From CAYQMF01 sp964418595 (GTDB lineage: Bacteria > Planctomycetota > UBA1135 > UBA2386): a stretch of 32,628 nucleotides of DNA. The position numbers and the translations under genes are program-made. Shown one piece after another: positions 16,124-22,506 of this stretch (positions within the stretch are counted from its first letter, which is position 1; every line of letters starts with the position of its first letter). The stretch spans positions 1-32,628 of the forward strand of contig CAYQMF010000075.1 of assembly GCA_964418595.1 (NCBI GenBank). Direction: 5' to 3'. The notes under the pieces are model-generated. The model saw only the letters and a program-made list of their open reading frames with translations, was not told the origin of the DNA and made no database searches.

Positions 16124-17113
16124 TCAGCCGCCGGACTTGTCCTTGCCCGCCGCCTTGATCGCCTCGAGCTTCGTCGTCATCGACTTGACCCAGCGCTCGA
16201 AGTTCGGGTGTTCGCCGAACTCCTTGCGCATGCCCTCGATGCCACGCTCGAACGTCGCCGCGTCCTTCGCGGACTCGGCGTGCTGCATGATCAGGCTCCA
16301 GAAGTCGGAAGCGCGCGGCCCGGACGGCACGCGCTTCCACGCGGCGAAGCGCTTGCCAAGCGCGACGACGTCTTCCTCGCCCGGCTGACCCGCAGCGGTC
16401 AGCTTGCGGAGCTCGGCGTCGAACTCGAGATCGGCGAGGCTGCTCTCGATCTTCTCCGTGGTCTCGGCATCGAGGCCCTTCAGCTCATCGGCGAGCTTGC
16501 GCGCCGCCTCGAACCCGTGGTAGCCGAGGCTCAGCTCCAGGAGGAGCAGTTCGGCCTTCACGCCGACGGTCGCGTCGGCCTTGCCCGCAGCCGTGCGCAG
16601 CGAAGCGAGCTTCTCGAGGTTGGCCTTGCCGGCATCGAGCAGCTTGTTGAGGTCGGACGCCGGCGGCGGCCAGTTGGACCACTCGCCGCCGACCGCGAGC
16701 TTGTGGCCTTCGGCATCGAGCACGAAGAAGGACGGGAAGCCCGTCCCGCCCATCACCGTGAGCAGGTCATCGTTGGCCTTGCCCGGGATCTGGGTCGTGA
16801 TGTGGCAGAAGAGGACCGCGTTCTTGCCGATCTCAGCGATCTCGTCTTGGAGGAGCAGACCGCCCTCCAGCATCTGGCAAGGGGGTCAAGGCGCGTAGCT
16901 GCGCGTGAAGTAGCCGAGGATCGGCTTGCCCGACTCCTTGGCGGCCTTGCGCGCAGCGTCATAGTCGGTGAGCCAAGGGGCCTTGGTGAGGAACGCCGAG
17001 GCGAGCTTCTTCTCGAGGTTGACCTCGAGCGGGTTGCGCTCGTCCTGGGCAGTCAGCGCCGACGACGCTGCCAGGATGGACAGCGCCGCGATCGCGACGG
17101 GAAGTGCTTTCAA
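16124..17113 (-). CDS. Exported thioredoxin-fold selenoprotein B (U-P-P-C), in-frame TGA at 16886-16888
   Basis: Reading through one in-frame TGA gives 329 residues from a TTG at 17113, supported by GGAG eight bases upstream and by the signal peptide it opens (LKALPVAIAALSILAASSAL). The pre-active-site segment (FLTKAPWLTDYDAARKAAKE, then ILGYFTRSYAP) aligns directly with selenoprotein A. TGA is codon 76, followed by PPCQMLEGG, then AVLFCHITTQIPG and GTGFPSFFVLDAEG with the thioredoxin cis-Pro. The C-terminal half is helical and Lys/Glu-rich, diverged from A but alignable. Without recoding, the second half would appear as a frame starting at 16873, lacking both signal peptide and active site. 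It precedes A in the same direction, so the pair is a tandem duplication and probably one transcription unit. It is divergent from ino1. Confidence 0.86.
16848..16869 (-). promoter_or_regulatory. SECIS-like hairpin after the TGA of selenoprotein B
   Basis: On the coding strand, TGGAGGGC (16869-16862) pairs with GC (16856-16855) and CCTCCA (16853-16848), leaving one bulged T and the apical loop GGTCT. The loop starts 24 nt after the TGA, exactly as in the paralogue. From memory of the literature, the E. coli fdhF SECIS has an apical GGUCU with a bulged U nearby; here the bulge is on the 3' arm. The loop opens with two Gs, as bacterial SECIS models require. Confidence 0.68.
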
Positions 17114-17380
17114 GATTCGGACTCCGGAGATGGGCGCCAGCAGGGTGCCGGCGAGAAGGGCCCGAGTTACGCGTCGGGCCGCGACGAGGTCCAGCACCGA
17201 TTGGAGATTCCGGTCCCGCGGGACGGTCGCGCATTCCCGCGCGAACCGCGCGCGCGTCAGCCGCGTTCGCTGGAGCGCACCGCCGATGCCAGAGCGTTGC
17301 ACAGACCTCACCTTGGGCGTTTGATCCCCACCCCCCCGGCCACGCCCGGTCCGACGCTCCCAGCTCGCCCCACGAATCCG
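17114..17380. promoter_or_regulatory. Divergent promoter region between selenoprotein B and ino1
   Basis: This 267-bp stretch has no gene. It holds an inverted repeat GGCCCGA (17159-17165) with TCGGGCC (17174-17180) and a perfect 12-bp palindrome GTCCCGCGGGAC (17213-17224). Either could be an operator for one of the divergent genes, but short GC palindromes arise by chance at this GC content. A C-rich run lies just before ino1. Confidence 0.35.
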
Positions 17381-18649
17381 ATGCCCGCCAAGAAGACGCA
17401 GCCGAACCTGGGGGTGTGGATCTTCGGCGCGCGGGGCGGCCTCGCGACGACGGCGATCGTCGGCGCGAAGGCCATCGCGAAGGGGCTCGCCCCGAGCCAC
17501 GGCCTCCTCACCGCCACACCCGACTGGGCGGTCGTTCCGCTGACGGGCTTCGACCGGCTGGTGTTCGGGGGTCACGAGGTGCGCGAGGGTTCGCTGGTCG
17601 AGTCCGCGCGGGAGATCCATGCCAACACCGGCAGCCTCCCCGCACCGATCCTCGCCGCCGTGCGCGACGAACTCCGCGCCGTCGACCGCGACATCCGCCC
17701 AGGTAGTCTCGTCAACGCGGGCGCGTCCATCACCGCGATGGTCGGAAAGCAACGTGCGGCGGGATCGCGGCAGGCCAGGGACGCGACCCTGCGCGCCGAG
17801 ACCGACCGCCTTCGCGCCGACATCCAGGCGTTCATGCGCCGGCGCAAGCTGACGCACTGCGTGTGCGTGAACCTGTGCTCGACGGAGCCCAAGCTCGCCC
17901 TCGGCGCGGGACACCGCACGCTGGCCGCGTTCGAGACCCTCCTGGACCGCGACCGGCGCCAGCAGGTCCGTCCATCCACGCTCTATGCCTACACCGCAGC
18001 GAGCCTCGGCCTCCCGTTCATCCACTTCACGCCCGCCAACGGCGCGCTGATCCCGGCCATCGTCGAGCTGTTCGAGCGCAACCAGACGCCGTTCATGGGC
18101 GCAGACGGCAAGACCGGGGAGACGCTCGTGAAGTCGAGCCTCGCCCCGATGTTCAAGTACCGCAACCTGCGCGTGCTCACCTGGCAGGGCTACAACATGC
18201 TCGGCGACCGCGACGGCGCGGTCCTCGCGAGCGACGAGAACAAGCGTTCCAAGGTCGAGACCAAGGACGCGCTCCTTGCCCGCATTCTCGGGTATCCCCT
18301 GCACACGCACGTGGGCATCGACTACGTGCCGTCGTTGAACGACCTCAAGACCGCGTGGGACTTCATCCATTTCGAGGGCTTCCTCGGCTTCAGGATGGCC
18401 ATGCAGTTCACCTGGCAGGGTTGCGACGCGATCCTGGCTGCACCGCTGGTCCTCGACATGGTGCGCCTCGCCGATCTGGCCCGACGCCGCGGCGAGAAGG
18501 GGCCGATGCTGCACCTCGCGAGTTTCTTCAAGCGCCCGTTCGGCGTCGACGAGCACGACCTGCATCGCCAGTGGCACGCCCTCACCGGCTACCTGCGCGA
18601 CGTGCGCGACAACCCGCCCGCGCGTCGGCGCGGCCGTCGCGACACCTGA
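17381..18649 (+). CDS. ino1: Inositol-3-phosphate synthase
   Basis: 422 residues from the ATG at 17381. The enzyme converts glucose 6-phosphate to inositol 3-phosphate using NAD, the first step to inositol lipids and solutes; it is cytoplasmic. The N-terminal Rossmann motif is VWIFGARGGLATTAIVG. The central catalytic region includes FIHFTPANGALIPA, then GADGKTGETLVKS and LTWQGYNMLGDRDG, followed by SDENKRSKVETKD and HVGIDYVPSLND; these are the conserved lysines and the SxxK-like segment of the family. The C-terminus is short and basic (RRRGRRDT). No dedicated inositol monophosphatase or phosphatidylinositol synthase is adjacent. Confidence 0.93.
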   Translation: MPAKKTQPNLGVWIFGARGGLATTAIVGAKAIAKGLAPSHGLLTATPDWAVVPLTGFDRLVFGGHEVREGSLVESAREIHANTGSLPAPILAAVRDELRAVDRDIRPGSLVNAGASITAMVGKQRAAGSRQARDATLRAETDRLRADIQAFMRRRKLTHCVCVNLCSTEPKLALGAGHRTLAAFETLLDRDRRQQVRPSTLYAYTAASLGLPFIHFTPANGALIPAIVELFERNQTPFMGADGKTGETLVKSSLAPMFKYRNLRVLTWQGYNMLGDRDGAVLASDENKRSKVETKDALLARILGYPLHTHVGIDYVPSLNDLKTAWDFIHFEGFLGFRMAMQFTWQGCDAILAAPLVLDMVRLADLARRRGEKGPMLHLASFFKRPFGVDEHDLHRQWHALTGYLRDVRDNPPARRRGRRDT

Positions 18650-18699
18650 CGCCGCGATCCCGAGCGCGTGCAGGGTCAGCGGGCGCGAGCGAGCCGCTT

Positions 18700-18741
18700 A
18701 AAAAAGCGCGGGCGACCAGTCTCTCGGCTGATCGCCCGTGC
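18700..18741 (-). terminator. Intrinsic terminator T1 (minus strand)
   Basis: Stem GCGCGGGCGA (18706-18715) with TCGCCCGTGC (18732-18741), one G-T pair, 16-nt loop. On the minus strand it is followed directly by T6 (A6 at 18700-18705 on plus). It shares stem and loop sequence with T2. On the plus strand it is followed by a CT-rich stretch and could also serve weakly as the ino1 terminator. Confidence 0.7.
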
Positions 18742-18828
18742 CCCTCTTTCTCTCTCATCTCTGCTCATCAGTCTCACGTTCAGTGTGAACCTCCTGAGGG
18801 TTGGTGTTCGGTCGTTCGTTTCGAAGTC

Positions 18829-18904
18829 GCTCTCGCTCTCTCTCTCTCTGCTCTCTCGCTCTCTCTGCTCTCTCGCTCGACTCTCGCCTCTTCGCTCTTC
18901 TCGC
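18829..18904. repeat. Imperfect (CT)n tract, polypurine on the minus strand
   Basis: About 75 bases are almost purely pyrimidine on the plus strand, made of TCTC repeats broken by GCTC units. A shorter similar tract lies at 19117-19159 in the second unit. Composition is sharply unlike the surrounding sequence. Such tracts can vary in length by slippage and can form triplex structures. Confidence 0.75.
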
Positions 18905-19038
18905 GTCCGATCGGTCTCACGACCAACCGGACACCTGCCTAAGCGTCGGGCGGAGGGGGTTCCGTACAGCGAAGTTCGAAAAACTCAGCAACGCCCCCTG
19001 GCGACGCGCCGTCCGGCCCGGTCCGCCCTCCGGGGGGC

Positions 19039-19077
19039 AAAAAAAAGCGGGTGACCGGCTCGCTTCCGATCACCCGC
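19039..19077 (-). terminator. Intrinsic terminator T2 (minus strand)
   Basis: Perfect 8-bp stem GCGGGTGA (19047-19054) with TCACCCGC (19070-19077), 15-nt loop, followed on the minus strand by T8 (A8 at 19039-19046 on plus). Compared with T1, one stem pair has changed from C-G to T-A on both sides, a compensatory change. Confidence 0.75.
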
Positions 19078-19249
19078 CAGCGCGAGTCGGGCTTGCGCCC
19101 GCCCCGCGACTCATGCCTCGTCTCGTTCTCTCTCTCGTTCTCTCTTCTCTCGTCTCTTGCATGCCCGCGCCGTTTTTCGCGCGTGCCTGCACACCCCTGA
19201 GAGCGCGGCTGGGGCCGTTTTCTCACGAGCGTTTTGGGAAAAACTCAGC
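19039..19249 (-). ncRNA. Candidate small-RNA unit 2 (minus strand)
   Basis: The unit has the same order of parts as its neighbour. The box GCTGAGTTTTTC (19249-19238) comes first, then a GA-rich tract (19159-19117). A further inverted repeat follows, GAGTCG (19084-19089) with CGACTC (19107-19112). The hairpin plus T8 terminator (19077-19039) ends it. The longest minus-strand frame here (18939-19226) runs straight through the terminator and is Arg/Glu/Pro-rich, so it is not taken as a gene. Confidence 0.35.
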
Positions 19250-19285
19250 CGCCGCAGGTGCAGGCCCGACCCGGTCTTGGGCACG

Positions 19286-19326
19286 AAAAAGAAGCAGGCG
19301 GCGAGGCCCTCGACCTCGCCGCCTGC
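19286..19326 (-). terminator. Intrinsic terminator T3 (minus strand), probably for the lipoprotein gene at 19496
   Basis: Perfect 13-bp stem GCAGGCGGCGAGG (19294-19306) with CCTCGCCGCCTGC (19314-19326), 7-nt loop, followed on the minus strand by TTCTTTTTC. It lies 170 bp after the stop of the minus-strand lipoprotein gene and is its most likely terminator. Confidence 0.75.
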
Positions 19327-19381
19327 CAGCTTCGTCTCACGTCAGCTTCGCCGGGCCGAGAGGAACCAGCCCGGTCGAACA

Positions 19382-19420
19382 CCCAGGTCCCATGCAACCT
19401 GGGCGTGGGTCACCCCACGC
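19382..19420. other. Two abutting perfect 7-bp hairpins
   Basis: CCCAGGT (19382-19388) pairs with ACCTGGG (19397-19403). GCGTGGG (19403-19409) pairs with CCCACGC (19414-19420), loop TCAC. They share base 19403, so only one may form fully at a time. They lie in the 3' untranslated region of the minus-strand lipoprotein gene, upstream of T3. A 26-codon open frame across them on the minus strand is too short to claim. Confidence 0.45.
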
Positions 19421-19495
19421 ATGCGAGAGCGCGGAGAACCCCGGCCGCGAACGATCACGCCCCGAAAAGCCAGGTTTCCGCTGTTCCGAAACCAG

Positions 19496-20329
19496 CTAGC
19501 CCCCGGCGGCGACGAACAGCGCGCGAAGGGCCGCCAGGGCTTCGGCAGCCGAGCCGTCCGACAGCGGCGCGCCGGTGGCGTATTCCCGCTCCAGGTTCTC
19601 GAGAACGGCGCGGGCCCCACCGAGGTCGGCCGCGCTGAGCGCCAGCGCGAACAGCTCGACGAGCCACTGCACGTCGCCGGTCCAGCGGTCGGCCCACTGC
19701 TGGTGCATCGCGTAGGCGCCGGCGAGATCGCGCACCGGCCTTGCGACCCCGGCCAGGCGGGGCGGCTGCGGCTCGCCGACCATCTCGGGAAGCTCGAAGA
19801 CACAGTCCGGCGGCAGGAACGCGTTGATCACGTGCAACGCCTCCATGAAGGCCCCGAACACGCGCCCTCGCGCCACGATCCGACGGTCCTGACCGAACGC
19901 GATCCAACGGATGGAGAGCACCTCGTTCGCATCGGGGTCGGCCCCCACCAACGTGTCCAGCGCGAACAACCCGGCCCGCTGCAGGCCCCGCGCCAGGCTG
20001 CGGGTGGACGCCGGCAGCATGCGGTACGCCGATACCCGGCTGAACACCGGCGGCCAGCCCCCCGGGAAGCTGCGCTCCGCGTCGACTTCGCGGTAGACCG
20101 AGTACCCATCTGCGAAGACGTGCAGGCTCTGCAGCTCGCGCTGGCCGGCCGCCGTCTGGATGCGGGCGCGCACCTCCAGATAGAAGTCGCGCGGCGGCCA
20201 CTGCGTCGTCGCGGGCTGCATGCCGCCGCAGCCCGCGCCGCCGAGGGCCAGCAGCCCGGCGAGCAGCCGGGCGGCGAACCGGGGGAGGCGCGCGCTGGGG
20301 CCGACGACGAAAGACCGGTTCCTGCGCAT
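19496..20329 (-). CDS. Putative lipoprotein of unknown function
   Basis: 277 residues from the ATG at 20329. The N-terminus has Arg residues, a hydrophobic stretch and a Cys in LLALGGAGCGG, which looks like a lipoprotein signal, although Gly rather than Leu sits three residues before the Cys. The mature part starts with a beta-rich region (DFYLEVRARIQT, then LHVFADGYSVYREVD) and becomes helical towards the C-terminus (LVELFALALSAADLGGARAV). No enzyme motif was recognised. It is divergent from the XRE regulator, with 53 bp between the starts; that regulator may control both directions. Confidence 0.7.
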   Translation of the reverse strand: MRRNRSFVVGPSARLPRFAARLLAGLLALGGAGCGGMQPATTQWPPRDFYLEVRARIQTAAGQRELQSLHVFADGYSVYREVDAERSFPGGWPPVFSRVSAYRMLPASTRSLARGLQRAGLFALDTLVGADPDANEVLSIRWIAFGQDRRIVARGRVFGAFMEALHVINAFLPPDCVFELPEMVGEPQPPRLAGVARPVRDLAGAYAMHQQWADRWTGDVQWLVELFALALSAADLGGARAVLENLEREYATGAPLSDGSAAEALAALRALFVAAGG

Positions 20330-20382
20330 CGACGGTGATCGCTTTTAGCGCCCCGCGCTCGCTCCAGCTATCGTCGCCGCCC

Positions 20383-20850
20383 ATGGTTCATCCCCTGCCG
20401 GACAAGATCGAACGAGAGCTGGCCCACCGCGGCCTCCTCAAGCGTGACCTCGCGAAGGCGCTCGGCGTATCGCCGCAGACCGCCACCGACATCTGCAAGG
20501 GCCGCTCGGCCGTGACCCTGCCGCACCTGCGACGCCTCGTCGAGTGGCTGGGGCTGCGCGCGGACTACTGGCTGGACGACACGCGCGCGACGCCGGACGC
20601 AGCCGACAAGGTCTGCCCGCAGATGGACGCGAAGGTCAGGGCGTTGCACGAGTTCGATGGCTTCGCGGTGGAGAACCCCGCCGCGGCGTTCGCGCAGCTG
20701 CGCGAGTTCGCCCGCGAGCGCGCCGATGAGTTCGTGCGCCGCTTTCCCAACACGAGCGACGACGTGCGGCGCCAACTCGGCCTGCCGGCGCGCAACCACG
20801 GCCAGGTCGGAGCCGTCAGCTCCCCGGCGTCCGCGGAGGTCGGAGCATGA
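20383..20850 (+). CDS. XRE/HigA-like helix-turn-helix regulator
   Basis: 155 residues from the ATG at 20383; an in-frame ATG at 20335 would add an unlikely Ser/Pro-rich leader. The N-terminal 70 residues are a HigA-like HTH: LLKRDLAKALGVSPQTATDI, then KGRSAVTLPHLRRL and ADYWL. The C-terminal half is helical with a Pro/Ala-rich tail. HigA-type antitoxins normally sit next to a HigB-type RNase; none is present on either side, so this is better read as a stand-alone transcription factor. Its TGA overlaps the ATG of the TolB-like lipoprotein gene (ATGA), so the two are probably coupled. Confidence 0.82.
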   Translation: MVHPLPDKIERELAHRGLLKRDLAKALGVSPQTATDICKGRSAVTLPHLRRLVEWLGLRADYWLDDTRATPDAADKVCPQMDAKVRALHEFDGFAVENPAAAFAQLREFARERADEFVRRFPNTSDDVRRQLGLPARNHGQVGAVSSPASAEVGA

Positions 20851-21956
20851 ACGGTGCGGCAGTTGCCGCGCTGCTCACCCTCGCCGCCTGCGCCGGAAGC
20901 GGGCCCGCCGTCGGCGGTGACCTGCAGGGCCAGCCCATCATCCCCGCCCGCCCGCTCGTGATCCGCGCCGGCGAACCCGTGCCCGACGTGCCTGGGGAGC
21001 GCCATCTGCGCAACGTGCGCAAGCTGAGCATGGGAGGCGAGAACGCCGAGGCCTACTGGTCGAGCGACGGTCGCAAGCTCATCTACCAGAGCAAGCGGCC
21101 GCCGTATGACTGCGACCAGATCTTCATCCTCGACCTCGAGACCGGCCAGGAGCACCTCGTCAGCACCGGCAAGGGCAAGACGACCTGCAGCTACTTCCTC
21201 CGCGGCGACCAGGAGGTGGTGTTCTCGTCGACACATCTGCGCGACCCGCAGTGTCCGATCGTGGGCCGGATCATCCGCGGTCGCTACGTGTGGCCGATCT
21301 TCCCCGGCTTCGACATCTTCCGCTGCAAGCCCGACGGCAGCGGCCTCACCCGGCTCACCGCGACCGACGGCTACGACGCGGAAGCCACGGTGTGCCCGGT
21401 GACGGGACGCATCGTGTTCACGACCGTCCGCGACGGCGACCTCGAGATCTACTCGATGGAGCCGGATGGCACCGACGTGCAGCGGCTGACCAACCGCGAC
21501 GGCTACGACGGCGGGGCGTTCTACTCGCACGACGGCAGCAAGATCGTGCTGCGCTCCGGCTTCTTCGCGAACGACCAGGAGCGCGACGAGTACCACCGCT
21601 TCCTGAAGGAAGACCTGATCCTGCCCGAGCGGGTCGACATCACCGTGATGAACCGCGACGGCTCCGGCTTCCATCGGGTCACCGACAACGGCGCCGCCAA
21701 CTTCGCGCCCTACTGGCATCCCGACAACCGCCGGATCATCTTCTGCAGCAACGCGCACGTGTCGAAGGGCAGCCGCAACTTCGACCTGTTCCTGATCGGC
21801 GAGGATGGCAAGGGCCTCGAGCAGATCACCAAGTACGACCACTTCGACGGCTTCCCGATGTTCTCGCCCGACGGCAAGCACCTCGCCTTCGCCAGCAACC
21901 GCAACGGCAAGGCCTACGGCGAGACGAACATCTTCGTCGCCGAGTGGGTCGAGTAG
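20847..21956 (+). CDS. TolB-like beta-propeller lipoprotein
   Basis: 369 residues starting at an ATG that overlaps the previous stop. The N-terminus (MNGAAVAALLTLAACAGSG) has a good lipobox, LAAC. The rest consists of PD40/WD40-like blades as in TolB and the DPP IV propeller. Examples are AYWSSDGRKLIYQSKRPP, then DIFRCKPDGSGLTRLT, DLEIYSMEPDGTDVQRLT, DITVMNRDGSGFHRVT and FSPDGKHLAFASNRNG. No peptidase domain follows, so the protein is a pure propeller, probably a periplasmic or outer-membrane binding protein. It is not the canonical TolB of a tol-pal cluster, because no tol genes lie nearby. Convergent with the next gene over 7 bp. Confidence 0.85.
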   Translation: MNGAAVAALLTLAACAGSGPAVGGDLQGQPIIPARPLVIRAGEPVPDVPGERHLRNVRKLSMGGENAEAYWSSDGRKLIYQSKRPPYDCDQIFILDLETGQEHLVSTGKGKTTCSYFLRGDQEVVFSSTHLRDPQCPIVGRIIRGRYVWPIFPGFDIFRCKPDGSGLTRLTATDGYDAEATVCPVTGRIVFTTVRDGDLEIYSMEPDGTDVQRLTNRDGYDGGAFYSHDGSKIVLRSGFFANDQERDEYHRFLKEDLILPERVDITVMNRDGSGFHRVTDNGAANFAPYWHPDNRRIIFCSNAHVSKGSRNFDLFLIGEDGKGLEQITKYDHFDGFPMFSPDGKHLAFASNRNGKAYGETNIFVAEWVE

Positions 21957-21963
21957 CCCCGCG

Positions 21964-22506
21964 TCAGACCTCGGCCTCGGAGCCGGCGTCGCTGCCCGCC
22001 GCCCGAGCGGTGTCCGCGACCTGGAGGAGTTCGTCCTTCAGCTCCGTGAGGCCCTGTTCCTCGAGGGCCGGTGCGACGAGGGCAACCGGCGCCATCGTCG
22101 GCTGGCGCGGATCGACGACCACGAGGTCCGCCGCTTCCTCCGCCGCGTTGCTGGGATCGGCGATCTTGAGCACGCGCTTGCGCAGCAGGAGCAGGGCCAC
22201 GAAGTAACGGAGCGCGGCCGGGCGCTCGCCGGGTTCCTCGCCGAGACGATCGAAGACGTGGCGCAACAGGGCCAGATCGAGCACTGGCTCGGTCCGCCCT
22301 TCCTTCAGCTTCTTGCGCCAGAAGACCGGCGGTTTGCTGTCGGCTGGGCGCGTGCGCTGCAACTCCGCGAAGCACATCGCGCAGTAGTCGCGCCGCACGC
22401 AGGCGGGCAGTTCGAGCACGGCGAAGGTCTCCGCGCCCCGCGGGCGGTCACAACACCCGCCGTCCTGGCGCTTGTCGCGCGTGATCTTCCACTGCTCCAC
22501 GGTCAC
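21964..22506 (-). CDS. Cys-containing (zinc-ribbon-like) protein of unknown function
   Basis: 180 residues from a GTG at 22506 that overlaps the stop of the upstream HEAT-repeat gene (GTGA) and has AGGAGTGGGA just before it. The N-terminal third has GGCCDRPRG, then LPACVRRDYCAMCFAEL: five to six Cys that could bind one zinc. The middle is basic and Pro-containing (KPPVFWRKKLKEG), and then helical (LLRHVFDRLGEEPGERPAAL, YFVALLLLRKRVLK). The acidic C-terminus is Ala/Glu-rich. There is no signal peptide, so it is probably cytoplasmic. The helical part with a leading Cys cluster could bind nucleic acid, but this is speculation. Confidence 0.7.
   Translation of the reverse strand: MTVEQWKITRDKRQDGGCCDRPRGAETFAVLELPACVRRDYCAMCFAELQRTRPADSKPPVFWRKKLKEGRTEPVLDLALLRHVFDRLGEEPGERPAALRYFVALLLLRKRVLKIADPSNAAEEAADLVVVDPRQPTMAPVALVAPALEEQGLTELKDELLQVADTARAAGSDAGSEAEV

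Larger units (their letters stand above)
18700..18990 (-). ncRNA. Candidate small-RNA unit 1 (minus strand)
   Basis: On the minus strand this unit begins with the 12-nt box GCTGAGTTTTTC (18990-18979). A polypurine region of GAGAGA type follows, then a strong hairpin plus T6 terminator (18741-18700). No protein-like frame is present; the best minus-strand frame, starting at a GTG 12 bases after AGGAGG, is a 33-codon Arg-rich peptide that runs into the terminator. The same box, purine tract and terminator recur in the next unit, suggesting tandem duplication of a short transcript. The 5' end is a guess, as no firm promoter was found. Confidence 0.35.

Noticed and set aside
17213..17224. 12-bp perfect palindrome between selenoprotein B and ino1 as an operator
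   Set aside because: Noted in the intergenic entry only. A single GC palindrome without a second copy is not enough to claim an operator.
18939..19226. 95-codon minus-strand frame and a 33-codon Arg-rich frame near 18690-18760
   Set aside because: Both run through hairpin-plus-T-run terminators and consist of low-complexity Arg/Glu/Ser from the GA tract. No homology recognised, despite an AGGAGG near the shorter one.
19342..19419. 26-codon minus-strand frame with an HTH-like look (THAQVAWDLGV)
   Set aside because: Too short for a DNA-binding domain, overlaps two perfect hairpins, and has no ribosome site.
18650..19495. tRNA-Sec or another tRNA in the non-coding region
   Set aside because: No cloverleaf with a T-arm (GGTTCGA-type) and acceptor end was found. 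The hairpins are terminators.
20383..20850. HigBA toxin-antitoxin system
   Set aside because: Only a HigA-like protein is present; neither neighbour resembles a HigB/RelE-type toxin.
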